A DNA stretch of 64,000 nt, from NCBI RefSeq assembly GCF_026672425.1, contig NZ_JAPPRC010000003.1, positions 1,656,501-1,720,500 on the forward strand, read 5' to 3'. Below are positions 1-7,661 of the stretch, one piece after another (the stretch's first letter is position 1; each line of letters starts with the position of its first letter). The stretch is from Pannonibacter sp. SL95 (GTDB lineage Bacteria > Pseudomonadota > Alphaproteobacteria > Rhizobiales > Stappiaceae). The position numbers and the translations under genes are program-made. The notes below the pieces were generated by a model. The model was not told the DNA's origin. It saw only the letters and a list, made by a program, of their open reading frames with translations, and made no database searches.

Positions 1-1
1 G

Positions 2-445
2 CTGATTGGCGTCATCGTCCTGTTCGGCGTCCTTGCGGCCCGGGCCGCTCGCGCAGAAACGCTGCCGACCGAAATGGTTGTGATCAGCACCGCTGCCGGA
101 GACGTGACCTTCAAGGCCGAAGTGGCGGCGACTGAGGCCCAGCGGTCTGTCGGTCTGATGAACCGCAAGGACATGGCGACGGACGCTGGCATGCTCTTCG
201 TCTTCGATGGCGAGGGCGAGCGCTATTTCTGGATGAAGAACACCTATCTTTCGCTCGACATGATCTTCATTGCTGCTGACGGGCGAATCGTGTCGATCGC
301 CAAGGACACGGTGCCGCTTTCCGAGAAGATCGTCGCATCCGGTGCACCGGCGCAATATGTGCTGGAAGTGCTGGCGGGGACATCGGAGCGGTTGGGGCTC
401 GCTGCCGGTCAAGCCGTGAAGGCTCCGAGCATCCGGGCGCGCTGA
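2..445 (+). CDS. DUF192 family exported protein (5' end outside window)
   Basis: The frame is open from the first bases of the window. It encodes a hydrophobic stretch followed by ARAARAE, which looks like the end of a signal peptide, so the true start lies upstream and the ATG at 74 is internal. The rest matches the DUF192 family: a GLMNR segment, then FWMKNT, then a C-terminal VLEV strand. The protein is probably periplasmic, and the biochemical role of the family is unknown. The gene is complete at its 3' end and is followed by tRNA-Pro on the same strand. Confidence 0.8.
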   Translation: MIGVIVLFGVLAARAARAETLPTEMVVISTAAGDVTFKAEVAATEAQRSVGLMNRKDMATDAGMLFVFDGEGERYFWMKNTYLSLDMIFIAADGRIVSIAKDTVPLSEKIVASGAPAQYVLEVLAGTSERLGLAAGQAVKAPSIRAR

Positions 446-600
446 CTGAGTTCACGCCATCTCACACCTGACGACGTGTGGCGGAGTTTCGATCGCCCAT
501 CAATGCAGTTTCCCGGAATTGTCTGGACGGTCCGGGTTTTCGCCTGAGACCGCATTGACTTCAGGCCCGAAACAGTGGAAACCCACACAAATCAAGGTAT

Positions 601-677
601 CGGGGTATAGCGCAGCCTGGTAGCGCATCTGCTTTGGGAGCAGAGGGTCGCAAGTTCGAATCTTGCTGCCCCGACCA
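601..677 (+). tRNA. tRNA-Pro(UGG)
   Basis: This is a 77-nt cloverleaf with an encoded CCA end. The acceptor stem CGGGGTA pairs with TGCCCCG (one G-U). The anticodon stem TCTGC/GCAGA encloses the loop TTTGGGA, with anticodon TGG at 635-637. The T-loop TTCGAAT is canonical. Confidence 0.96.
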
Positions 678-726
678 TCAATTCAAGCACTTAGTGGCGA
701 CTGGTCGGCGATGCGACCGCGTTTTC

Positions 727-751
727 AGGCACCCGGCGGGTGCCTTTTTTA
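727..751 (+). terminator. Rho-independent terminator after tRNA-Pro
   Basis: GGCACCC and GGGTGCC pair around a GGC loop (728-744) and are followed by a run of six T. It lies 50 bp downstream of the tRNA and probably ends its transcript. Confidence 0.8.
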
Positions 752-942
752 TTTTGGTCGATCCACAGCGGAGTTGACGTGCCTGGCCGTTTGAGCGCCC
801 AGAAACTGCCTGGCATTTGACGGCACAACAATTGCCCTGCAACGCAGCGTAGGTCGCTTGCTTTTTGTTTCCACCCGGCCGCGTCCGTTCCACTGTTAAC
901 CCGCCGCGCAAGATCGCGCGGGCTAACATGTTGGGGACGTAG

Positions 943-1647
943 ATGGTTTTGGACACTCTCGACACATCCACCCTGGTGATCGCGGACGCATTGGGGCGCT
1001 TGACCGGCGAGCTGCGCGGATTTGGCCTGACGATTGAGGAAAGCGCGGACTTCAGGGTGTTCGAAGCCGCGGCGCTGGCGAGCGAAGATCGCTACCTGAT
1101 GGAAGACTTTTCGGCCCGCTTCTTCGACTTGCACGCGGGCAATGCCTTCTGGATTGGCGTGAAGGACGCTGCCGGAGGCATTGCTTCGCTGCAGGCGGCA
1201 AAGATGGATGAGCTCAGGGATCGGCCGCTGGCCGCATTCTGGCAACAGCAGCAGCGCCGCATCTTTGTTGATCCTGCGGGAGGCGACACGCGTCTCGGCG
1301 AGTTCCATGCTGCCGAAGCCTTCGAACTGCGCGGCCGCATTGTCTACCACGGCAACCTCTGGCTTCGCCGGGACCTGCGGGGCAGGGGACTTGCGGAAAA
1401 GCTGACCCAGATGGGCTTTCTCGTTGCCTTGCTGAAGTGGCAGCCGGACTGGCTCTACGGCCTGATGGCAGAAGCCAATGCCCTGAAGGGGTTCGGGCTC
1501 CGGGTCGGCTATCGGCGCTTTGCCCCGCGCGGGACGCACTGGATCGTGCCGCCGGCACATATCCGGCCCGATGACTGGCTTGTCTGGTCCAGCCGGGCAG
1601 ACCTCGTCACGCTGGCGCGTGGACTCAGCGCTCAATCGACTGAATGA
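943..1647 (+). CDS. GNAT-fold N-acetyltransferase-like protein
   Basis: The product has 234 residues. Residues about 142-152 read RRDLRGRGLAE, which resembles the acetyl-CoA binding motif A of GNAT enzymes, preceded by a beta-strand-like segment (GNLWL). A tryptophan-rich C-terminal half follows, including KWQPDWLYGLMA. The N-terminal ~60 residues look like an extra helical region. Substrate and role cannot be read from the sequence. The start follows a GGGGA ribosome-binding site. The 3' end overlaps the convergent gene by 23 bp. Confidence 0.6.
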   Translation: MVLDTLDTSTLVIADALGRLTGELRGFGLTIEESADFRVFEAAALASEDRYLMEDFSARFFDLHAGNAFWIGVKDAAGGIASLQAAKMDELRDRPLAAFWQQQQRRIFVDPAGGDTRLGEFHAAEAFELRGRIVYHGNLWLRRDLRGRGLAEKLTQMGFLVALLKWQPDWLYGLMAEANALKGFGLRVGYRRFAPRGTHWIVPPAHIRPDDWLVWSSRADLVTLARGLSAQSTE

Positions 1648-2116
1648 GACCATAATAGGCGCAGAACCGGGTCGGTGCACCGACCCGGGGACGCAGGGCG
1701 ACGATCAGCCGTTCAAAGGCAACTTCCACCGGACTGCCATTGAGATGCAATCTGGTCCTCGCGTAGCCATAGTAGGCCCCCCGTTCAAGGGCGATGCGAT
1801 AACCATCGGCAGCCGCTGCCTCGAGTTCGGCGTCCGGTGTCCGCAGGCTTGCGTCCGGGCTGCGGGTCCATTCATCACCGAACAACAGGCGCTGCGAGCA
1901 ATCCTGTCCGACATAAAAGATCGGGGGAGGAGAAGACGGAGTGGCGGCATCTGAGCAGAGGCTCAAATAGGGCATGTGCAGCCGCAACCGGTTATCGGCA
2001 ATACCTCCGGCCGCTCGGGTATCTTCGAGGAACCGCGCGAGGCGCGGGTCGGCCAGACCCTTGTCGACAGCATCAAGTCCGAGATCAGCGAACATGTAGT
2101 TTGGACGGGCCAGCAT
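1625..2116 (-). CDS. Conserved hypothetical protein
   Basis: The product has 163 residues with ordinary protein composition, unlike the arginine-rich antisense frames. The middle contains PPIFYVGQDCS and the end contains ERLIVALRPR and a tyrosine-rich tail. It is vaguely like the small PAS-fold proteins common in this group, but I would not assign that. No clear ribosome-binding site precedes the ATG at 2116, so the start is uncertain. It converges on the GNAT gene with a 23 bp overlap. Confidence 0.5.
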   Translation of the reverse strand: MLARPNYMFADLGLDAVDKGLADPRLARFLEDTRAAGGIADNRLRLHMPYLSLCSDAATPSSPPPIFYVGQDCSQRLLFGDEWTRSPDASLRTPDAELEAAAADGYRIALERGAYYGYARTRLHLNGSPVEVAFERLIVALRPRVGAPTRFCAYYGLIQSIER

Positions 2117-2281
2117 GAAATCGATTGCACATTGTTCTGGCCAAAAGACTATTCTCCGGCCGGATCATGATGATCTCGCACAGCATGCCGCATTCTTGAG
2201 CCAGAGGAAATGTCTTTTGCCACAAATCAACGAAACACGCTGTTGTGCGGGTTTTCTTGCAGGTTTCGGAAATGTTGCCGA

Positions 2282-2512
2282 TCAATCGTTGTAGGAAAAC
2301 GCCCGGACCAGCAGTTCGATCACGTCGAGAAACTGTTCCAGCGTCTCCGGCATCAGATCAGCCGCTTGTGCAGCCTGATAATCGATGCTGAGGATCATGT
2401 CCCACATGTCGGACAGGCCCTTGTCCTCGACGGCTTGCCGGAGGCGGATGAGCCGCGCATTTGTGGGCATGCTGTGCTCATGCTGATACTGGCTCATGCG
2501 CAGAGATATCAT
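2282..2512 (-). CDS. Small conserved hypothetical protein
   Basis: This is a 76-residue acidic, helical protein starting MISLRMSQYQ. A GTG start at 2536 would add eight residues, and an internal ATG at 2500 is also possible. AGGA lies 12 bp before the chosen ATG. The C-terminal half (LEQFLDVIELLVRAF) is amphipathic and protein-like. I do not recognise the family. It could be a small regulatory or adaptor protein, and its reality rests on composition alone. Confidence 0.4.
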   Translation of the reverse strand: MISLRMSQYQHEHSMPTNARLIRLRQAVEDKGLSDMWDMILSIDYQAAQAADLMPETLEQFLDVIELLVRAFSYND

Positions 2513-2943
2513 CTTGGGCGTCGGATCCTGGGGCACCGGTTGCTGTTGACGTCTGATTTGGGAGCGGGTGGCAACAGTCCGGTCGATTAATTATGGGATC
2601 AGAATAAATCCAAACTGCTCAAGCGAAAAGCAATCGGGGGTGCAAGGACGATTGTAATTGCCCTTGTCGCTAACGGCGTCTTGACCGGATTGCAGAAAGG
2701 GCTCGTGTCAGCGGTCGCTCGCGCGGCTGCACGGTGGTCGCGCCGGGTCAGCCATGCTTCGTGCCGCAGGCCGCGTATCGACCGATCAGAGTTGTTCGAT
2801 CCCGGCGGACGATGTTGACATTGGCCGCAAACACGCGGAAAACGGGGCTGGTTTTCGAAGCGCGCGCAAGGCGAGGTATTCCTTGTCCCTCGGCGTAACG
2901 GCAAACCGACGCTAGTCACTCAGGCAATATCAGGACACGCGAC
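2513..2943. other. Intergenic stretch, no supported gene
   Basis: About 430 bp between a leftward small gene and the rightward NDUFS4-like gene. The open frames here are short and rich in arginine and cysteine, typical of GC-rich non-coding frames. It presumably holds the promoter of the downstream gene, but I see no clear -35/-10 pair. Confidence 0.4.
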
Positions 2944-3249
2944 ATGGTTGCGCGCATCTATCGTCCGGCCAAGACGGCCATGCAGTCCGGCAAGGCTAAA
3001 ACCCATCGCTGGGTGCTCGAATATGAGCCGGAAGTTGCCCGGACCGTGGAGCCCCTGATGGGCTACACCTCATCTTCCGACATGAAGCAGCAGGTGCGGT
3101 TGTATTTTGAAAGCGCCGAGGATGCGGTTGCCTATGCCAAGCGCGTTGGCCTTGCCCACCGCGTCGAGCAGCCGAAGGATCGCGTGGTGCGGGGCTCGTC
3201 CTATTCGGACAACTTCCGCTTCGACCGCTCTGCGCCCTGGACGCACTGA
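2944..3249 (+). CDS. NDUFS4-like ETC complex I accessory subunit
   Basis: The product has 101 residues: ARIYRPAKTAMQSG at the N terminus, then HRWVLEYEP, MGYTSSSDMKQQVRL and a C-terminal DNFRFDR. These match the NADH dehydrogenase 18-kDa (NDUFS4) family, which alphaproteobacteria share with mitochondria. By family knowledge it is a peripheral subunit of respiratory complex I on the cytoplasmic face. AGGA lies about 8 bp upstream of the start. It stands alone, away from any nuo operon in the window. Confidence 0.85.
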   Translation: MVARIYRPAKTAMQSGKAKTHRWVLEYEPEVARTVEPLMGYTSSSDMKQQVRLYFESAEDAVAYAKRVGLAHRVEQPKDRVVRGSSYSDNFRFDRSAPWTH

Positions 3250-3289
3250 CAGGTTCCGCCGGCTGGTTTTGCCGGCCTTGAAAACCGAA

Positions 3290-3320
3290 GCCCCGGTGTC
3301 TACCGGGGCCGTATTCGTTT
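3290..3320 (+). terminator. Possible terminator after the NDUFS4-like gene
   Basis: GCCCCGGT (3290-3297) pairs with ACCGGGGC (3302-3309) around a 4-nt loop. It is followed by CGTATTCGTTT, a weak U tract, so termination may be partial. Confidence 0.45.
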
Positions 3321-3348
3321 GAGACCGCCGGTCTCAACTTGATCGCAT

Positions 3349-3425
3349 GGCCCCGTAGCTCAGCTGGATAGAGCACTCGCCTTCTAAGCGAATGGTCGCA
3401 GGTTCGAATCCTGCCGGGGTCGCCA
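3349..3425 (+). tRNA. tRNA-Arg(UCU)
   Basis: 77 nt with encoded CCA. The acceptor stem GGCCCCG pairs with CGGGGTC, the anticodon loop is CTTCTAA (TCT at 3383-3385), and the T-loop is TTCGAAT. The outermost pair of the anticodon stem is a C-A mismatch (CTCGC opposite GCGAA); the other four pairs are normal. Confidence 0.94.
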
Positions 3426-3447
3426 TCATCAATGTCCTGAGTGAAAA

Positions 3448-3487
3448 CTGCCAGCGGCTGCCTGAGGCTGCCAGAGGTTGCCAGTGC
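3448..3487 (+). repeat. Degenerate 10-bp tandem repeat, four units
   Basis: Four adjacent decamers read CTGCCAGCGG, CTGCCTGAGG, CTGCCAGAGG and TTGCCAGTGC, starting 23 bp after tRNA-Arg. No function is evident. Confidence 0.55.
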
Positions 3488-4086
3488 CGCACGGGCGGAT
3501 CGCTGGTGTGCGACCGGCTTTGAATTGCCCGCAAGTGCGCAGAAACAATCGGAAGCAAATCCGTATGGCGAAGACGCCGACGATGGACTTTTCATCCTGG
3601 CGGATGATCACATGCCGCGATTTGATCCACTGTCGTTGAAGAAGCGGGATATGTTTTCCACAGCTTCCGCCATGCTGCGCCGTAAACTTCCAGGAAAAAC
3701 AGAGGGATGTGCCGCCGTCGGCAATCGCTGTCGCTGATTCGAAGGGGTGTTTCAATCCAGATTGATACACCCGCCTGTGCAAGTATCGCTGGAGATACAG
3801 CCTTGGACTTCCGATGGGGCACTGCCAACGAAACCTGTGCCTGGACTGATGTCCGGGATGCCGCGCGCATGCAGCAGAAATGACGCCAGGCGAAAACTTC
3901 CTACCCGGTGCGGCAAGTCTGACCGATAGACCGGATCAGAAACATTCGGAAAATCAGGGTGGGATTGCAGGGACCCCGGCGGGTTGATGACGCATGTCCT
4001 GCGGCGCAGGTCGGCCGTCAGCGCTGCGGCCCCTTCACAGCGCATGTTATAGAACACGTGCGAAAGGGCCGCGTTGTGCGAACTTT
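3488..4086. other. Intergenic stretch, no supported gene
   Basis: About 600 bp downstream of tRNA-Arg. The frames on both strands are short and of poor protein composition (many Arg, Ser, Cys). There is no integrase remnant and no second copy of the tRNA 3' end that I can find. Confidence 0.4.
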
Positions 4087-4344
4087 TCAGTTTGCCGAGA
4101 TGTCGCGGACCCGATCCTGCGGAGCGAACTTCGATTTGATTGCGGCGTTGATCTCGTCGGATTCTTCGTCGAGTGCCTTCAACGCGAGGCTGAGCAAGTA
4201 GGCACAGAACGTGCGGCCATCCTTCTCTGCTTCGCGGCGCGTGAAATAGATCATGCGCTTGAGCGACTCGTTGGTGAGTTCGCCATCCTGGCCCTCAAGG
4301 GCGTCCGGACGCTGGGACTGTTGGATATCGGCAGCTTTCGACAT
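4087..4344 (-). CDS. Small hypothetical protein
   Basis: The product has 85 residues, is charged and predicted helical (NESLKRMIYFTRREAEKDG, then LLSLALKALDEESDEINAAI). An AGGA ribosome-binding site lies about 8 bp upstream of the ATG. It is divergent from the BTAD/SARP regulator 200 bp away. I do not recognise the family. Any link to the neighbouring peptide locus is positional only. Confidence 0.55.
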   Translation of the reverse strand: MSKAADIQQSQRPDALEGQDGELTNESLKRMIYFTRREAEKDGRTFCAYLLSLALKALDEESDEINAAIKSKFAPQDRVRDISAN

Positions 4345-4547
4345 CTGGATCCTACCGTTTTACTACTGGGCCTCACTGGACCGCATGGTAACGACCTGCT
4401 CGGGCGTCGCCATCTGCATCCTGCGCGGCGATCTTCCGTTCGCAGCGTGAAACTTGCGTGATACGGTGACTGGATATGATGCTGAGTCAAGCTCACGCAA
4501 AGTCAAGCTGGTGCAGCCCGGTTCGGACCTGAACGAGACCGGAGACG

Positions 4548-6662
4548 ATGGGGCAAACAGGAGCGGTGGCTACACCTGGACGACTTTATCTGCAGACACT
4601 TGGCCCGGTGCGACTTGTCGCGCCCGGGGACGTCGTGCTGCCGTTCAAGACGCGCAAGTCGCTGGCATTGATCGCTTTTCTGTTGCGCCGTCCCGGATTT
4701 ACCGCGACCCGATCGGAAGTGGCTGCGCTGCTGTGGAGCGAGGGCGACCGGGCGAAGGCGGCGGTTTCGCTGCGCCAGGCGGTGGCGCATGTGCGTCAGG
4801 CAGAAACAACCAGCGGTGTCCGGCTCATTGATGCGTCGATGACGGGCATCACTCTGCTGGGCGAGGCCATCAGCACGGATCTCGACGTGCTCCATCAGTC
4901 GCTGTCCGGCCAGATTTCACTGGACGAGGATCAGCTGCGGGAACTGTGGGGCGGTGATTTCCTGTCTGGATTCGATGCAATTGACCCAGCCTTTGCTGAC
5001 TGGCTCGGTCTTGAGCAGGAGAGGGTCCGGGCCGGCGTTGTCGAGAAGGCCATCAATGCGCTGGAGGAGTTGCAGGCCATCGGCGGCAATGGCGCAGCCG
5101 GTCAGCGGGAAGTCATCGCAGGTTTTCTGCTGAAACTTGATCCGGCGAACGAGTTTGCGCATCAGGTGCTCATCAGGCATTTCCTGTCGCTGGGCCGACG
5201 GGAACGGGCTTTGCAGCAACTGCGCGATTGCCGCCGCGAGCTTAGGAACCTGCTGGATCAGGAACCCGATGAAGCAACGCTGCGCCTGATTGACGATGCG
5301 GATGCGGCGAGTGGCACGACAGCTGACGCTCCGGTCGCAGATCGCTTGCAACCGACGAACCTGGATCCGCGAGAGGCCAATGAACGCCGAGCTGGCGAGG
5401 GGCGGAGCGATCCCGCGTCGGCGGATTGGGCGAATTCGGTCGTCGACTTTCCAGCCTTGCGGCGCGATATCCTGCTGCCGGTGCTGTCGATTGCCAGCCT
5501 CGCATTCGAACGCGATACCGACCATATGGCCTTGTCACTGCGTGACGAGATCGTCGCTGGGCTCTCCGCTTATCGCTGCTTCGAAATGTATGAGGCGGCC
5601 TACTGGATGGGCGAGGATGGCACAGCGCCGGTGCGGGTTGATGGCGGCGAACTCGGCAGCTTCCTTCTGCGTTTCCGCCGCGACCGGATGCTCAACCGCA
5701 TCTATGTCCAGCTGGAAAACCGCAGCAGCGGGCAGATTGCGTTCAACGAAGTCATTGATCTGACGTTGGCAAAGTCACCTTCCGAGCGTGTCGAGGCGGT
5801 GTACCGGACGGTCAGCCGTGTTTATGGCCACATCATCGGCCGACTTCGGCAGCGTCCAGGACGATCGGCATTTTCCCGTTGGTGCCAGGCGGAAGCCTTG
5901 ATCTGGGACTTCAACCTTGCCTCGGACAGGAAGGCACTGCAGATCCTGGCAGAGCTCGAGAAGTCGCATGGCAATTTCAGCCTGATCTACGCCGGCCGCT
6001 GCTCGATCCTGATGAAACAGGCGCTGTGCTATCCCCATCCCGGCAGCGGGATGATGGATCAGGACGAATTGCTTGGCCTGTCGGAGAAGGCGGTGGCTCT
6101 TGATCCCTGGCAGGTGATCAACCATCGCATGAACGGCTGGACACTTATCCAATCCAAGCGTCCGGATGACGCGGCCCGTGCCTTCCGCCAAGCGCTCGAG
6201 CTCAATCCGCTTGACCCGATGAATGTGATTTCAGCGTCCGAGGCGCTCGCCTACATCGGCGACCAGCGCAATGCCACTGACCTTGCCTTGCGCGCTTTTG
6301 ACGGGCTGACGACGACGCCGCGGATTGTTTACGGATATCTGGCGAATGTCTTTTTCGCCTCTGGCGACTTTGATAGGGCTGCCGAATTTGCCCGGCGGGG
6401 ACCTATTGACAACATTCACGTCCTGACGACCAAATTTGCTGCTCAGCAAAATGCCGGTTTGTTCGAGGAGGCAGCCGCCACGCGTGCGTTGCTTTTGCAG
6501 CGCATGTCCGCGCAGTTTGGCCGACAGGACCCGTCGACGCATTCAGCCGAGCTGACCGCCTGGTTAAACCAGGTCAATCTTTTCCAGACACCAGCCATTC
6601 GCGCCGCATTTGACAGTGCTCTCGACACGTTACGCGAAACGCTGGGCTTGCGCCGGTTCTGA
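4548..6662 (+). CDS. BTAD/SARP-type transcriptional activator with TPR-like C-terminal half
   Basis: The product has 704 residues. Residues about 12-95 resemble an OmpR/PhoB-type winged helix of the SARP class (FKTRKSLALIAFLL, then RSEVAALLWSEGDRAKA). Residues about 105-245 resemble the all-helical BTAD domain (WGGDFLSGF, FADWLGLEQERVR, RALQQLRDCRREL). After a proline/alanine linker, a region like those in CadC/adenylate-cyclase-type regulators (SIASLAFERDTDHMALSLRDEI) leads into tetratricopeptide-like helices (AARAFRQALELNPLDP). It is probably cytoplasmic and DNA-binding. It ends 37 bp from the convergent NHLP-like peptide genes, so it is the best candidate regulator of that locus. GGAG lies only 3 bp before the ATG. 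Confidence 0.75.
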   Translation: MGQTGAVATPGRLYLQTLGPVRLVAPGDVVLPFKTRKSLALIAFLLRRPGFTATRSEVAALLWSEGDRAKAAVSLRQAVAHVRQAETTSGVRLIDASMTGITLLGEAISTDLDVLHQSLSGQISLDEDQLRELWGGDFLSGFDAIDPAFADWLGLEQERVRAGVVEKAINALEELQAIGGNGAAGQREVIAGFLLKLDPANEFAHQVLIRHFLSLGRRERALQQLRDCRRELRNLLDQEPDEATLRLIDDADAASGTTADAPVADRLQPTNLDPREANERRAGEGRSDPASADWANSVVDFPALRRDILLPVLSIASLAFERDTDHMALSLRDEIVAGLSAYRCFEMYEAAYWMGEDGTAPVRVDGGELGSFLLRFRRDRMLNRIYVQLENRSSGQIAFNEVIDLTLAKSPSERVEAVYRTVSRVYGHIIGRLRQRPGRSAFSRWCQAEALIWDFNLASDRKALQILAELEKSHGNFSLIYAGRCSILMKQALCYPHPGSGMMDQDELLGLSEKAVALDPWQVINHRMNGWTLIQSKRPDDAARAFRQALELNPLDPMNVISASEALAYIGDQRNATDLALRAFDGLTTTPRIVYGYLANVFFASGDFDRAAEFARRGPIDNIHVLTTKFAAQQNAGLFEEAAATRALLLQRMSAQFGRQDPSTHSAELTAWLNQVNLFQTPAIRAAFDSALDTLRETLGLRRF

Positions 6663-6699
6663 CAAGATCGCTGCCGCCATCAGTCGCGCTCTTGCCGAA

Positions 6700-7014
6700 T
6701 TAGCTGAATCTGACAGCGAGAGCTTCAGCTGAATCCAAAGCCATTCCCGCAATTCCGCTCAAGTAGGCTTCATCTGTCTGGTCGAGTTTGGCTGCGTTAT
6801 AGCGGTAGGGCAGAACGACATGCCGCGTCTGTGCAGTGTCGCAAACCACTGTGAAGTCAAACAAGGCAATGACTTCTTCCGGGACGCCGGCCGCAGCCAG
6901 AACGGACTTTGGGTTTTCCTGCAGTGCGCGGCGCTTGGTCGGGTCGCTGCCTGCTTCTGCCAGCACGCGGCCCAACGCAGCGACTCTGCTGGCCGGCATC
7001 GGAAAGCGAGCCAT
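6700..7014 (-). CDS. NHLP-like RiPP precursor peptide A
   Basis: The product has 104 residues. The arrangement SDPTKRRALQENPKSVLAAAG (residues about 23-43), then FTVVCDT, then HVVLP (65-69) mirrors the nitrile-hydratase-leader-peptide (NHLP) plan of a DP-x-L-x-DP/NPK helix, a beta pair and a VLP motif. A helix LDQTDEAYLSGIAG (78-90) follows, where known NHLP leaders have their last helix before cleavage. The remaining 14 residues would be the core if cleavage is at IAG. They contain Ser but no Cys. AAGGA lies 9 bp before the ATG. It sits 71 bp after precursor B in the same leftward unit, with a YcaO gene transcribed divergently. The family call is inference from motif order. Confidence 0.6.
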   Translation of the reverse strand: MARFPMPASRVAALGRVLAEAGSDPTKRRALQENPKSVLAAAGVPEEVIALFDFTVVCDTAQTRHVVLPYRYNAAKLDQTDEAYLSGIAGMALDSAEALAVRFS

Positions 7015-7085
7015 GATCGTCTTCCTTCGCTTTGGAACGGTGGCCCCGCTCTCCCGAGCAGGGCCTGTAGGGTGCCGACTAAAAG

Positions 7086-7355
7086 TCAGGCCGGGTCAAC
7101 TTCGTAGAAGCAGAAGCCGAGAGCCTTGCGGCCGATCTCGGCGAAATAGGCTTCATCGCTGGCAGCGACGCGGGCTGCGTCGATGTCTGCCGGGACTACG
7201 AGATGCACACTGTCGACACCGTCGGCCAGGACGGTCGTGCCGGAGGCTTCTGCCTCGATGAGCGCTGCGGCCTGCTGGGCCTGACCTTCGTTCACCAGCT
7301 GACCGATGAGGGCACCAAAGTTTACGAGAGTTTCGCGGGTGGTTTCCTGACGCAT
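7086..7355 (-). CDS. NHLP-like RiPP precursor peptide B
   Basis: The product has 89 residues; the chosen ATG at 7355 follows an AGAGG site. From HLVVP (51-55) it aligns without gaps to precursor A for about 30 residues: AAR/AAK, DEAYF/DEAYL, then a shared Ile and Ala-Leu. The N-terminal half lacks the DP-NPK segment of peptide A and is a shorter helix (FGALIGQLVNEGQAQQAAALI). The tail after EIGR (77-89) contains one Cys, two Phe and one Tyr. It is the first gene of the leftward unit and divergent from YcaO. It is most likely a paralogous precursor, or else an accessory peptide retaining only the leader end. Confidence 0.5.
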   Translation of the reverse strand: MRQETTRETLVNFGALIGQLVNEGQAQQAAALIEAEASGTTVLADGVDSVHLVVPADIDAARVAASDEAYFAEIGRKALGFCFYEVDPA

Positions 7356-7661
7356 GTCGAACCTCTGTGTGTGGCGGAGACCGGGCCATGGGCATGCAGA
7401 ACCCTGTGCCGGCAACACGGTTTTCGTGCTGCAGCCTGCCGTATCTCCGGGCCGCTTAGGCCGGTGACTGGTTAGTTGTCTTCGGATCGTCTGATCGGGG
7501 TGCCGTGCCGCGTCGTTGCGGTTCCGTCCCGAGCCACTCCACATTCATCGCGGCGATTGCGCTCGGCAAGAGGGGCTGGCAGGCTCGCCACCTGTGCAAC
7601 TGACGGACGGTCCAGGGCTGTGGAAAAGGTTAACGAGACGTTTCCTGCGGTGGTTTCGAGC
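7356..7661. promoter_or_regulatory. Divergent intergenic region between peptide genes and YcaO
   Basis: About 306 bp separating oppositely transcribed genes, presumably holding both promoters. I find no near-consensus -35/-10 pair. The YcaO frame stays open leftward to 7476 but is arginine-rich there and looks non-coding. Confidence 0.4.

Noticed and set aside
2599-2919. 106-codon minus-strand frame
   Set aside because: Arg/Cys/Pro-rich with no protein-like pattern and no ribosome-binding site.
3441-3737. 98-codon frame after tRNA-Arg
   Set aside because: Begins inside the decamer repeat, has no ribosome-binding site and no recognisable family.
7476-7661. N-terminal extension of the YcaO protein from TTG 7476
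   Set aside because: The extra 62 residues are Arg/Ser-rich without homology, and the DNA is needed as the divergent promoter region.
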